Assembly: GCF_007655305.1 (NCBI RefSeq)
Contig: NZ_VLOG01000039.1
Span: 124,001-188,000, forward strand
Length of the DNA: 64,000 nt
Reading direction: 5' to 3'
From: Algoriphagus algorifonticola
GTDB lineage: Bacteria; Bacteroidota; Bacteroidia; Cytophagales; Cyclobacteriaceae
Shown here: positions 53,520 through 62,938 of the stretch, piece by piece
Numbering within the stretch: position 1 is the stretch's first letter
How the letters are laid out: each line of letters starts with the position of its first letter
Made by a program: the position numbers and the translations under genes
The notes under the pieces: generated by a model
What the model saw: the letters and a program-made list of their open reading frames with translations, nothing else
Told to the model about the DNA's origin: nothing
Databases searched by the model: none

Positions 53520-56042
53520 ATGGCTCAAGGAGAAAACGAGAACATTATACCCATTAACATTGAAGAGGAAATGCGCGGAGCCTACATCGATTATTCGATG
53601 TCGGTTATTGTTTCAAGAGCGCTTCCAGATGTCCGAGACGGACTCAAACCAGTTCATAGAAGAATCCTTTACGGGATGCAGGAATTGGGAGTATTACACA
53701 ACAAACCTTATAAAAAGTCTGCCAGAATTGTTGGTGAGGTACTAGGTAAGTATCACCCACATGGTGACTCAGCAGTTTATGATACCATGGTTCGTATGGC
53801 CCAGCCTTGGTCTTTGCGATATCAGTTGGTAGATGGACAAGGTAACTTTGGTTCCATCGATGGAGATAATCCAGCCGCGATGCGTTATACCGAGGCAAGG
53901 TTGAAAAGAATCGCCGAGGAGCTTTTGGTAGATATCAATAAGGAAACTGTTGATTTTCAGTTCAATTTTGATGACTCTCTAAAAGAACCGATTGTTCTTC
54001 CTGCTAAGGTTCCTGCTCTATTACTTAATGGAGCTTCCGGAATTGCAGTAGGTATGGCTACTAATATGGCACCTCATAATTTGACAGAGGTGATCAACGG
54101 CATCGTAGCCTATATTGATAATAGAGATATTACCGTAGCAGAACTGATGGAGCATATTGTAGCTCCTGATTTCCCAACCGGTGGTATTATATATGGATAC
54201 AATGGAGTTAAGGCTGCCTTCGAAACAGGTAGAGGTCGAATTGTAGTTCGCGGAAAAGCGAATGTAGAGACCAAAGAAGGTGGCAACAAAGAAATGATTG
54301 TCATCACCGAAATTCCATATATGGTGAATAAGGCGAGCATGGTAGAAAAAACCGCTGCCTTAATCAACGAAAAGAAAATTGATGGAATTTCTGCCATTCG
54401 CGACGAATCTGATAGATCAGGTATGCGAATCGTATACGAACTGAAAAGGGATGCGATGGCGAATGTTGTCTTAAACAACCTGTACAAGCAAACCCAGCTA
54501 CAGACTTCATTCTCAGTAAATAACGTAGCCCTTGTTAAAGGAAGACCACAGACCCTGAACCTGAAGGATCTAATCGTACACTATGTAAGCCATAGGCATG
54601 AAGTAGTAGTAAGAAGAACTGAGTATGAGCTAAGAGAAGCAGAAAAAAGAGCTCATATTTTGGAGGGTTACTTGATCGCTTTGGATCATTTAGATGAAGT
54701 AATTGCTTTAATTAGAAATTCAGCTGATCCTGAAACTGCTAGAAACGGTTTGATGGAAAGGTTTGAATTAAGTGAGATTCAAGCCAGAGCGATTTTGGAT
54801 ATGAGATTGCAGCGTTTGACAGGAATGGAGCGCGACAAAATCATCCAGGAATACAAGGAGATTATGGCTTTGATAGAAGAATTGAAAGAGATTCTTGCTA
54901 ACGAAGACAAAAGAATGGAGATTATTAAGACGGAACTTCAGGAAATGAAGGATCGTTATGGAGATGATCGCCGAACTGAAATTGAGCACAACGCGGAAGA
55001 TTTCAGCTATGAAGACATGATCCCAAATGAGGAAGTAATTATTACTGTTTCTCATCAGGGATATGTTAAAAGAACAGCCCTTACAGAATATAAAACCCAG
55101 GGTAGAGGTGGAGTTGGTTCTCGAGGTGTTAGCACCAAAGAGGATGATTTCACTGAATACTTGTTTACCGCGTCTACCCACAATTACTTATTGATCTTCA
55201 CCGATAAAGGGAAGTTATTCTGGTTGAAAACTTATGCCATTCCTGAGGGTGGAAAAACATCTAAAGGTAGACCAATCCAGAACCTGATAAATATTCAGCA
55301 AGACGATAAGATTAGGGCGATTATTCAAGTAGACGACTTGAATGATGAAGATTATGTGAATAATCACTTCTTGGTAATGGTCACTAAACAAGGCATCATT
55401 AAAAAGACTACTCTTGAACAATATAGCAGACCAAGGTCTAATGGAATTATAGCTCTGAATATCAGAGAAGATGATCAATTGGTTAATGTCGATATGACTA
55501 ATGGAGATCAGCACATTGTGATTGCAGCGAAGTCGGGAAGAGCTATTCACTTCCACGAATCAGCAGTAAGGCCTATGGGTCGAACTGCTACGGGTGTTAA
55601 AGCCATAACCTTAAATAATCCTAACGACTATGTGGTTGGCATGGTATGTGCATCCGAAGAAAATGCAACGCTGTTGGTAGTTTCCGAAAAAGGTTACGGA
55701 AAACGTTCCAACCTTGACGAATATAGAATCACCAATCGTGGGGGTAAGGGTGTCAAAGCAATGAACACTACCGAGAAGACTGGCGCGCTAGTGGCGATCA
55801 AAGAGGTAGTTGACACAGATGACTTGATGATTATTAATAAATCTGGAATTATTATCAGGATTTCAGTGAATAATCTGAGAGTAATGGGTAGAGCCACCCA
55901 AGGAGTACGATTAATAAAAGTTGGGGAAAATGATGAAATTTCTTCTGTTGAAAAAATCTCGAAAGAAGAAGATGTAGAAGAAATAGATTCTTCCCAAATT
56001 GCAGAAAATTCTTCTGAGAATTCGGAAGATAAAGAAGAATAA
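53520..56042 (+). CDS. gyrA: DNA gyrase subunit A
   Basis: This 840-residue type IIA topoisomerase subunit shows the breakage-reunion domain with the active-site Tyr123 in MRYTEARL (position 122 in E. coli). The quinolone-resistance region is [14 protein letters not shown], where Ser84 and Asp88 match the wild-type residues at 83 and 87. The C-terminal beta-pinwheel follows, with a GyrA-box-like [10 protein letters not shown]. It supercoils DNA with GyrB, whose gene is not in this window. The acidic C-terminal tail (EEVDEIDSS-type) is typical of the group. Confidence 0.97.
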   Translation: MAQGENENIIPINIEEEMRGAYIDYSMSVIVSRALPDVRDGLKPVHRRILYGMQELGVLHNKPYKKSARIVGEVLGKYHPHGDSAVYDTMVRMAQPWSLRYQLVDGQGNFGSIDGDNPAAMRYTEARLKRIAEELLVDINKETVDFQFNFDDSLKEPIVLPAKVPALLLNGASGIAVGMATNMAPHNLTEVINGIVAYIDNRDITVAELMEHIVAPDFPTGGIIYGYNGVKAAFETGRGRIVVRGKANVETKEGGNKEMIVITEIPYMVNKASMVEKTAALINEKKIDGISAIRDESDRSGMRIVYELKRDAMANVVLNNLYKQTQLQTSFSVNNVALVKGRPQTLNLKDLIVHYVSHRHEVVVRRTEYELREAEKRAHILEGYLIALDHLDEVIALIRNSADPETARNGLMERFELSEIQARAILDMRLQRLTGMERDKIIQEYKEIMALIEELKEILANEDKRMEIIKTELQEMKDRYGDDRRTEIEHNAEDFSYEDMIPNEEVIITVSHQGYVKRTALTEYKTQGRGGVGSRGVSTKEDDFTEYLFTASTHNYLLIFTDKGKLFWLKTYAIPEGGKTSKGRPIQNLINIQQDDKIRAIIQVDDLNDEDYVNNHFLVMVTKQGIIKKTTLEQYSRPRSNGIIALNIREDDQLVNVDMTNGDQHIVIAAKSGRAIHFHESAVRPMGRTATGVKAITLNNPNDYVVGMVCASEENATLLVVSEKGYGKRSNLDEYRITNRGGKGVKAMNTTEKTGALVAIKEVVDTDDLMIINKSGIIIRISVNNLRVMGRATQGVRLIKVGENDEISSVEKISKEEDVEEIDSSQIAENSSENSEDKEE

Positions 56043-56067
56043 CCAAACAATTTATAACGCTAAATAA

Positions 56068-57270
56068 ATGAAGAAGCTAATTCTATCATTGGTTTTGGTC
56101 GGCGCAACGACTTTGGCCTTTGGACAAAAGAAAGTGGTACGCTCAGCAGAGAAAAACTTTAAAAGTGGTGATTTAGCCACCGCTCTTTCTGAAGTGAATA
56201 CTGCTCTACAGGACCCTGAAACTGGTGCTGATCCTGAAACACATTTGTTGAAAGCTAAGATCCAATTGAAAATGTTCGGATCTGACTCTTCCAATACAAT
56301 GGAAACTTTGGAAAAAGGTCAAGCATCTTACGAGACTTTCCAGCAAACTCTGGAAAAAGCCGGTGCATCCTCTAAAGTTGGTGAAGCAATTCTGGAAGAT
56401 GATATCCCAGGAGTTCCTGAAAACTTAAGACCATATTCTATTAACACCCTTAAAAATACCTCGTTTGATAAGGCAATTACGCAATACAATGAGGATGATT
56501 TTGAGATGGCCTATGAGTTCTTTAATCTTGCAGGTGAGGTAGATAAATCAGATACGACCATTCATTACAATGCTGGTTTCTTGGCCAATGATCTAGGTAG
56601 ATTTGAAGATGCTAAAAAGCACTTTGGCTATTTACTAGAGATCCCTGAATACAATAAGCTAAATGCCTATTACTTCATGGTGCAGATTTTAAGTACTGAG
56701 GAAAAAAACCCAGAAGCTGCTTATGATATTGTAATGGCTGCTAGAGAAGATTATCCTTCAGATAAAATTTTGGCTGAGTATGAGATTCAGTTGTTACTTC
56801 AATTGAACAAAATGGATGAGGCTATGGCTCAAATCAAAGAGGCTTTAGCTAATGATCCAGAAAATACTTCCATCTTGTTGAGATCTGGTTACTTGAAAGA
56901 GCAATCTGGTGATATTGATGGTGCTTTGGCTGATTATAAAAAGTCTGTTCAGGTTGACCCTGATTTCTACGAAGGAAACTACTATGCAGGAGCTCTTCTA
57001 TTGGAGAAATCTAGAGAAATTCTTGCTGAGCTTAACTCACTTTCTGATGCTGAATGGGAGAAGAGATCTGAGTCAATGGGCAAAGAAGCAAACCAGTATT
57101 ATTCAGATGCAATTCCTTACTTTGAGAAGTCTTTGGAATTGAGACCTGATGATACAGATATCATGGGTATTCTCTACCAGATTCACACTCGTTTGAAGAA
57201 CACAGCTGAAGCTGAAAAATATAACAATAAGCTGATCGAATTGTTAGGTCCAAATTGGATGGAAAGATAA
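56068..57270 (+). CDS. Exported TPR-repeat protein
   Basis: This 400-residue protein has a signal peptide (MKKLILSLVLVGATTLAFGQ) and several TPR units. Examples are SAEKNFKSGDLATALSEVNT, HYNAGFLANDLGRFEDAKKH, and SGYLKEQSGDIDGALADYKK near the end. TPR arrays mediate protein-protein contacts, so it is probably a periplasmic scaffold. It lies 25 bp downstream of gyrA and may share its transcript, though with an unrelated role. A strong terminator ends it. Confidence 0.82.
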   Translation: MKKLILSLVLVGATTLAFGQKKVVRSAEKNFKSGDLATALSEVNTALQDPETGADPETHLLKAKIQLKMFGSDSSNTMETLEKGQASYETFQQTLEKAGASSKVGEAILEDDIPGVPENLRPYSINTLKNTSFDKAITQYNEDDFEMAYEFFNLAGEVDKSDTTIHYNAGFLANDLGRFEDAKKHFGYLLEIPEYNKLNAYYFMVQILSTEEKNPEAAYDIVMAAREDYPSDKILAEYEIQLLLQLNKMDEAMAQIKEALANDPENTSILLRSGYLKEQSGDIDGALADYKKSVQVDPDFYEGNYYAGALLLEKSREILAELNSLSDAEWEKRSESMGKEANQYYSDAIPYFEKSLELRPDDTDIMGILYQIHTRLKNTAEAEKYNNKLIELLGPNWMER

Positions 57271-57291
57271 TCTCGGTTAAAAATTGAAATA

Positions 57292-57319
57292 AAAGGATCA
57301 CATTTTGTGGTCCTTTTTT
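57292..57319 (+). terminator. Rho-independent terminator of the TPR gene
   Basis: AAAGGATCACA (57292-57302) pairs with TGTGGTCCTTT (57306-57316, one G-T pair) around a TTT loop, followed by further Ts. Confidence 0.85.
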
Positions 57320-57376
57320 ATTTATTAGGAATAAAAACTACTTTTTGAAACAAGAGTTCAGGTCTACATCGTATAA

Positions 57377-58543
57377 ATGGACTTAAAATTGCACTCGAAA
57401 ACCCTTATGAATACTATTATTTCTTTGCGGCTTTTTTTGGTTTTAGGAATAATGATTTTTTCTCTTCCATCACTGGGACAACAGAAGTATCAGAAAATTC
57501 TAGAATTGTCCTATGAAAATGGTCCTATGATCAGTAATGGGAAAGAGTGGGCTGATGAAATTAGAGACCTTGTGTCCTATCGTGGAGCAGATATTAGATT
57601 AGGCTGGAGAAAAACTTCCAATAATTTTTATAATAAATTATATCGTTACCCGACTTTTGGAATTGGTTTTTCTACGGCTCTTCCATATTATCCTGAAATC
57701 GGCAGACCTCAGGGTTTTTATGGTTTTGGAGAGTTTCCATTTTCAAGTAAAAACCTAGACAAAAGACTTTACCTGGCCTACTTTGCTCAATTGGGACTTG
57801 GTTTTAATCTCAATCCTTATGATTCCTTGGATAATCCATTGAACCAATATATTGGCTCAGAGCTCAATGCCTATATTCATTTTGGTTTCAAAGCAAATTA
57901 TCGACTCAACCAAGACTTTGAGCTCTTTTCCACAATAGGATTGAAGCATTATTCCAATGGAGCTACGAAGCGTCCTAATGCCGGAATTAATCTCGCTCCA
58001 ATTGCTTTAGGTGTACGATACAATATTGATAAAATTAGCCCCGAATCACTTAGATCAATCGATTATCCAGAACTTGAAAAGCGGGGATATTGGAATTTTG
58101 CTCTGTATTTGGGCTCAAAAAATTATGAGGTCGGAGACCCTTCTTATTTTAGAGGTGGATTTGGTGTCAATTACTTGTGGGATGCATCCTATAAGTACCG
58201 GATTGGACTTGGTTTAGATTACTTTATTGCTCCTGGATTCGAATCGAGATACCCGGGTAGAATAGGTACCTTTTCTAATCAGTCTTCTTTGGCAATAGTG
58301 GGCTCTTGGGAATGGAAACTGAATGATAGGCTGTATATGCCAATAGGTTTGGGAGCTTATCTCCACTACAATTCTGAAAATCAGGAAAGTTGGTTTTATG
58401 AAAGAATAGGTGTTAGATATAAAATGAATGAACATTTATTCGGTGGATTACAGATTAAAGCTCATAAAGCCAAAGCCGATTTCTTTGAATTTACTATCGG
58501 TTACACAATCCCCGGAAAAATACAAAAGGTAGTTGGCAATTGA
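57377..58543 (+). CDS. Acyloxyacyl hydrolase / lipid A deacylase-like outer-membrane protein (PagL family)
   Basis: This 388-residue protein has a hydrophobic signal region (about residues 15-34). An outer-membrane barrel follows, with the PagL-type catalytic motif at H191-x-S193 in LKHYSNGATKRPNAGIN. PagL-like enzymes remove a fatty acyl chain from lipid A at the 3 position, changing LPS. Strand ends such as FFEFTIGYTIPG close the barrel. A second in-frame ATG at 57407 gives a shorter signal peptide and is also possible. It is longer than the classical PagL, as usual for Bacteroidetes. Confidence 0.82.
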   Translation: MDLKLHSKTLMNTIISLRLFLVLGIMIFSLPSLGQQKYQKILELSYENGPMISNGKEWADEIRDLVSYRGADIRLGWRKTSNNFYNKLYRYPTFGIGFSTALPYYPEIGRPQGFYGFGEFPFSSKNLDKRLYLAYFAQLGLGFNLNPYDSLDNPLNQYIGSELNAYIHFGFKANYRLNQDFELFSTIGLKHYSNGATKRPNAGINLAPIALGVRYNIDKISPESLRSIDYPELEKRGYWNFALYLGSKNYEVGDPSYFRGGFGVNYLWDASYKYRIGLGLDYFIAPGFESRYPGRIGTFSNQSSLAIVGSWEWKLNDRLYMPIGLGAYLHYNSENQESWFYERIGVRYKMNEHLFGGLQIKAHKAKADFFEFTIGYTIPGKIQKVVGN

Positions 58544-58600
58544 ACTTTTCCACTAATCACAAAAAATTTTTATTTCCGTCCAGCAAAAGGTAGTTTGTGA

Positions 58601-58618
58601 AAGTTTTCGCGAAAACTT
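58601..58618. promoter_or_regulatory. 18-bp perfect palindrome just before the PIG-L operon
   Basis: AAGTTTTCG and CGAAAACTT abut with no spacer, and end 3 bp before the ATG at 58622. The palindrome overlaps where a ribosome binding site would lie, so it could act as an operator or a start-blocking RNA hairpin. Confidence 0.5.
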
Positions 58619-58621
58619 CCT

Positions 58622-61087
58622 ATGCTAAACCCAAAACTTACCCGCTGCTTGCTTGCCTTCATGGCGAGTATTATTTCTTTGCAATCACAATCTCAATCTC
58701 TTCCCTCTTCAGAGCTTTATCATGAGCTTTTAAAAATTGAAGAGACCAAAAGAGTGCTTTATGTAGCAGCACACCCTGACGATGAAAATACTCGGTTAAT
58801 ATCCTATTTGGCTAATGAGGAGATGGCTCAAGTTGCTTATTTGAGCCTTACACGTGGAGATGGTGGCCAGAATTTGATTGGGCCAGAGTTGGGGATTGGG
58901 TTGGGACAAATTCGAACTCAAGAACTACTCAAGGCTAGAGAAACAGACGGGGGAAGGCAATTTTTCACCCGGGCGAAAGACTTTGGCTATAGTAAAAATC
59001 CAGACGAAACCCTGACTAACTGGGGAAAGGAGCAAATATTAGCCGATGTTGTATGGGTCATTCGCAAATTCCGACCGGATATTATCATCACAAGATTCAA
59101 TACAATTCCTGGGGTAACACATGGGCATCATACCACATCTGCCATTTTAGCAGAGGAGGCCTTTGATTTAGCAGGTGACCCAAAGGCCTTTCCTGAGCAG
59201 CTGAAGTATGTGGAAGTTTGGCAACCGAAACGGATTTTTTGGAATGCTTATAACTTCCGTGGAGAATTTGTAGAAGAGGAGGGGCAAATATATCACGCAT
59301 TTCCTACTGGAAATTTTAATCCTCTTTTGGGACAGACATATAGTCAAATTGCCGCTGATAGCAGGACCATGCATAAATCTCAGGGTTTCGGCTCCACGGC
59401 TGGAATTGGAGAAGCTTTAGATCATATTCAATTTACCAAAGGGGAGGAATTTAACGATACACCTTTTGATGGGGTGAAATCAAGGTGGAATGAATTGTCT
59501 AACTCAAATGAAGTTCAAGATCTTTTGAAGAAGACTATTAAGGATTTTGACTTTATAAATCCTGAATCAAATCTTCAAAATCTTTTAGCCCTAAGGAGAG
59601 CTTTTGCTACTCAAAAAAGCAAAGCCACCTGGTTTCTTGAAAAGAAAGAAGCACTGGATCGCCTGATTTTGCAAGTGTTGGGTATAGATTTCGAATTCAA
59701 TACAAATAAAGAAACCGGTTTTCCAGGTTCAGAAGTACAGGGCTTTTTCATTTTTAATAATCCTTCCAAAAGTGCTGTGGAAAATCTTGAGTTTGAGGTT
59801 TTCAATTCCATCTTAAAAGGCGAAATAGACCAAATCTCCAATAATCAGCCTGTAGAAATCGATGTGAATTTTAGGATTCCAGATAATGCTTCCTTTTCTC
59901 AACCTTATTGGCTAAAAGATTATAAGGAAGGAGACGCGATGTATACCGTCAAGGATCAGACCCTTATTGGAAAGCCTTTCAATGATATACAGATAGGTGG
60001 AAATGTGAACTTTACTTTAGGAGGAGAGCAATTTTATTTCCCCGTTCAGCTATTTCATAAATTCAATGATCAGGTGGACGGAGAGGTGAAGCAACCCTTC
60101 ACCATAATTCCCAAAATAGATCTTAGCCTATCCAAAGAAGCAGTTTTTCAGTTGCCAACTTCTAACCCAACTTTGGAAGTTACAGTGAATTTTAGAGGTC
60201 AAATTTCTGATGGAAAGCTGAATTTTAAAGGGTTAGAGCCAAATCAATATCAAATATTAGAGGTAACTGATAATCCTGTTTTGAAGCAGAGAATTTACAA
60301 GGTTGGTTTTCTTCCGAATGGAAAGGGGAAAAAGGTGATTACTACTCAATATATTACCTCAGATGGAGCTGTATTCGATCAAATCACGCATCATATTCGA
60401 TACAAGCACATTCCGAATTTGACCTACTTTACTACTGCAGAAGTTTCCTTAATTCAGGAAGACTGGAAAGTTTCAGGCGATGTTTTGGGATATATTCCCG
60501 GCGCAGGAGACGATGTGCCACAGGTACTTGAAGCTTTAGGTTATCAAGTAAAAATGATTGGACCTGCTGATTACACCGTAGAAAAATTAGCTGAATTCAA
60601 AACCATTATTGTTGGTATCAGAGCTTACAATACAAATCTAGATTTGGCCTCCAATCAGCAAGCTTTAATGGGTTATGTGCGTTCTGGTGGCAACTTGATC
60701 GTACAGTATAATACTTCATCTCCTTTACTTACCAACCAATTGGGACCTTATCCATTTACCATAACAAGGGATAGAGTTTCTGTGGAAGGGGCGGAAGTAC
60801 AAGCAGATTATCAACATCCACTTCTAAAAGGGCCAAATCCAATCACTTCAAGTGACTTTGAAGATTGGATTCAGGAAAGAGGACTGTATTTTGCTGGAAA
60901 ATTATCAGAAGAGTACAGCACTCCTTTGGTGATGAATGATCCAGGAGAAGACCCAAAAACAGGTTCATTGATTTATGCAAAGTATGGTAAGGGAACCTAT
61001 GTGTACACCGGGCTTTCCTTCTTTAGAGAATTACCGGCAGCCGTTCCCGGTGCTATTAAATTATTCATTAATCTGATCGAACAATAA
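58622..61087 (+). CDS. Exported PIG-L family deacetylase with C-terminal extra domains
   Basis: This 821-residue protein has a short signal peptide and a PIG-L (LmbE-like) zinc deacetylase domain: AAHPDDENTRL (His51, Asp53, Asp54), RGDGGQNLIG, and THGHHTTSAI (about 164-173). The remaining about 550 residues are beta-rich, with a region at DDVPQVLEALGYQVKMIG and IIVGIRAYNTN that looks like a glutamine-amidotransferase-type fold. The enzyme probably removes acetyl groups from an amino sugar. It is the first gene of an operon with a 34-residue protein and an SSS symporter. Confidence 0.88.
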   Translation: MLNPKLTRCLLAFMASIISLQSQSQSLPSSELYHELLKIEETKRVLYVAAHPDDENTRLISYLANEEMAQVAYLSLTRGDGGQNLIGPELGIGLGQIRTQELLKARETDGGRQFFTRAKDFGYSKNPDETLTNWGKEQILADVVWVIRKFRPDIIITRFNTIPGVTHGHHTTSAILAEEAFDLAGDPKAFPEQLKYVEVWQPKRIFWNAYNFRGEFVEEEGQIYHAFPTGNFNPLLGQTYSQIAADSRTMHKSQGFGSTAGIGEALDHIQFTKGEEFNDTPFDGVKSRWNELSNSNEVQDLLKKTIKDFDFINPESNLQNLLALRRAFATQKSKATWFLEKKEALDRLILQVLGIDFEFNTNKETGFPGSEVQGFFIFNNPSKSAVENLEFEVFNSILKGEIDQISNNQPVEIDVNFRIPDNASFSQPYWLKDYKEGDAMYTVKDQTLIGKPFNDIQIGGNVNFTLGGEQFYFPVQLFHKFNDQVDGEVKQPFTIIPKIDLSLSKEAVFQLPTSNPTLEVTVNFRGQISDGKLNFKGLEPNQYQILEVTDNPVLKQRIYKVGFLPNGKGKKVITTQYITSDGAVFDQITHHIRYKHIPNLTYFTTAEVSLIQEDWKVSGDVLGYIPGAGDDVPQVLEALGYQVKMIGPADYTVEKLAEFKTIIVGIRAYNTNLDLASNQQALMGYVRSGGNLIVQYNTSSPLLTNQLGPYPFTITRDRVSVEGAEVQADYQHPLLKGPNPITSSDFEDWIQERGLYFAGKLSEEYSTPLVMNDPGEDPKTGSLIYAKYGKGTYVYTGLSFFRELPAAVPGAIKLFINLIEQ

Positions 61088-61088
61088 A

Positions 61089-61193
61089 TTGGAAGAGCGA
61101 GATATCAAATGGAGAAACCTGTATATTGGCTTAATGCTTAGTTTAGGCGGATTGATCGTCCTATTTTTCTTGCTAATGAAATCCTTCTCATGA
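61089..61193 (+). CDS. Small membrane protein (34 residues) between PIG-L deacetylase and SSS symporter
   Basis: A TTG start directly after the deacetylase stop (1 bp gap) opens a frame of 34 codons: MEERDIKWRNLYIGLM, then a hydrophobic helix to the end. The stop TGA at 61191-61193 overlaps the symporter's ATG (ATGA), the usual sign of coupled translation. The combination of one membrane helix, a charged WRNLY start and operon position suggests a real small subunit of or partner for the symporter. The start codon is unusual and no paralog could be checked, so confidence is moderate. Confidence 0.65.
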   Translation: MEERDIKWRNLYIGLMLSLGGLIVLFFLLMKSFS

Positions 61194-62890
61194 GTTTAAT
61201 TGATTGGATTGTACTCTTTGGAACCTTGGGTTCCATCGCTGCTTATGGTATTTATATGACCAGAGGCAAAAAGAACCTAGATTCTTACCTAAGAGGGGGC
61301 AATACTATGAACTGGTGGACCATAGGGCTTTCAATTATGGCGACTCAGGCTTCTGCTATTACTTTTCTCAGCACACCAGGGCAGGCTTATGAAAGTGGAA
61401 TGGGCTTTATCCAATTCTATTTCGGCTTGCCATTGGCTATGATCATTATCTCAGTTTTTTTTATTCCTATTTATTACAAACTGAAAGTCTACACTGCTTA
61501 TGAGTTTCTGGAAAATCGTTTTGATTTAAAAACCAGAACACTCGCAGCCTTATTATTTATAGTGCAAAGAGGGCTAGCGGCAGGAATTACCATTTATGCG
61601 CCGGCGATCATCCTATCTACCTTATTAGGCTGGAACTTAACCTGGACTGTAATTTTCATTGGGGTTATTGTCATTATTTACACCGTTTCAGGAGGAACTA
61701 AGGCAGTGTCCATTACGCAAAAGCAGCAAATGGCAGTAATGATGGGAGGGATGATTTTGGCAGGAATTATAGTGATACAGCTGATACCTGTTTCATTAAC
61801 TGAGGCGCTGCACGTGGCTGGAAAAATGGAAAAACTGAATATCGTCACCTTTGAATTTGATCCTTCTGATCGATATAATGTCTGGTCAGGGATGACTGCA
61901 GCGGTATTTTTGTTTTTATCTTATTTCGGAGCAGATCAAAGTCAGGTTCAGAGATATTTATCCGGTCAGTCCCTCGCTCAAAGCCGAATGGGGTTGATAA
62001 TGAATGGTTTTTTAAAGATTCCAATGCAATTCATTATTCTTTTCATCGGAGTAATGGTTTTCGTTTTTTATCAATTCTATCAGCCTCCAGTCATATTCAA
62101 TCAGGTTCAAACAGAAAAATTGGAAGATAGTCCTTACTCTGAGGAATATCAGGTTCTGAAAGACAATTACACTCGAAATTTTGAAACGAGTAAGTCCAGC
62201 TATATGGAAATGTTGGCAGCGATTGAAAAAGAAGATGAGGCCAAAGAAAGAGAGTTGCAGCAGCAACTTCAAACACTCAAGGCAGAGCAAAATCAAATAA
62301 GGGATGATGTAAAGGAGTTAATTGTCAAAAATGATCCTGTTGCTGAAACTAGGGATACGGATTATGTATTCATGCGCTTTGTCATGGATCATTTACCAAA
62401 AGGAATCATTGGGTTACTCTTTGCGGTGATATTTTCAGCGGCTATGTCATCCAGTGCCTCAGAGTTGAACTCATTGGGATCTACAACTACCATAGACCTT
62501 TATAAGCGTTCAATGAAAAAGGATGGAACGGATAATCATTACGTCTTTTCTTCTAAATTCTTCACCGCATTTTGGGGGGCAGGGGCTATATTATTCGCCA
62601 TATACGCTTCCCTTTTTGAAAATCTAATCCAAGCTGTGAATTTGTTGGGATCCTTGTTTTATGGAACAATCCTTGGAATTTTCTTGGTAGGATTTCTGAT
62701 GAAGTGGGTGAAAGGGCAAGCTGTTTTTATATCAGCATTGATGTCACAAGCCCTGATTTTATTGATTCATTTCAGAAATGGTGTAGGCCTTTTTGGAATT
62801 GAATGGGAAATAGGATTTCTCTGGTACAATGCCATCGGATGTTTGTCTGTAATGCTATTCAGTACAATCATACAGGCTATAAAAAAATAA
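61190..62890 (+). CDS. Sodium:solute symporter with coiled-coil insertion
   Basis: This 566-residue SSS-family protein starts with SLIDWIVLFGTLGSIAAYGI and shows the family core: TMNWWTIGLSIMATQASAIT, YTVSGGTKAVSITQKQQ, and AAMSSSASELNSLGSTTTIDL near the last third. Between two membrane helices (about residues 300-388) it has an unusual insert, predicted coiled coil and rich in E, Q and K (for example EAKERELQQQLQTLKAEQNQ). The substrate may be the acetylated amino sugar or glycan product handled by the PIG-L enzyme in the same operon (inference). Confidence 0.88.
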   Translation: MSLIDWIVLFGTLGSIAAYGIYMTRGKKNLDSYLRGGNTMNWWTIGLSIMATQASAITFLSTPGQAYESGMGFIQFYFGLPLAMIIISVFFIPIYYKLKVYTAYEFLENRFDLKTRTLAALLFIVQRGLAAGITIYAPAIILSTLLGWNLTWTVIFIGVIVIIYTVSGGTKAVSITQKQQMAVMMGGMILAGIIVIQLIPVSLTEALHVAGKMEKLNIVTFEFDPSDRYNVWSGMTAAVFLFLSYFGADQSQVQRYLSGQSLAQSRMGLIMNGFLKIPMQFIILFIGVMVFVFYQFYQPPVIFNQVQTEKLEDSPYSEEYQVLKDNYTRNFETSKSSYMEMLAAIEKEDEAKERELQQQLQTLKAEQNQIRDDVKELIVKNDPVAETRDTDYVFMRFVMDHLPKGIIGLLFAVIFSAAMSSSASELNSLGSTTTIDLYKRSMKKDGTDNHYVFSSKFFTAFWGAGAILFAIYASLFENLIQAVNLLGSLFYGTILGIFLVGFLMKWVKGQAVFISALMSQALILLIHFRNGVGLFGIEWEIGFLWYNAIGCLSVMLFSTIIQAIKK

Positions 62891-62914
62891 AGGTTCCTCC
62901 AAAAGAGGAACCTT
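62877..62914 (-). terminator. Hairpin terminator between symporter and DUF2911 genes
   Basis: AAGGTTCCTC (62890-62899) pairs with GAGGAACCTT (62905-62914) around CAAAA. The T run follows the stem on the minus strand, so it serves mainly the DUF2911 gene. The symporter stop is part of the stem's base. Confidence 0.72.
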
Positions 62915-62938
62915 AAAGAAATCTTATCGTGAAGATTA

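Noticed and set aside
54768..55181. 137-residue minus-strand frame inside gyrA
   Set aside because: Antisense to gyrA, with no motif; expected by chance in long genes.
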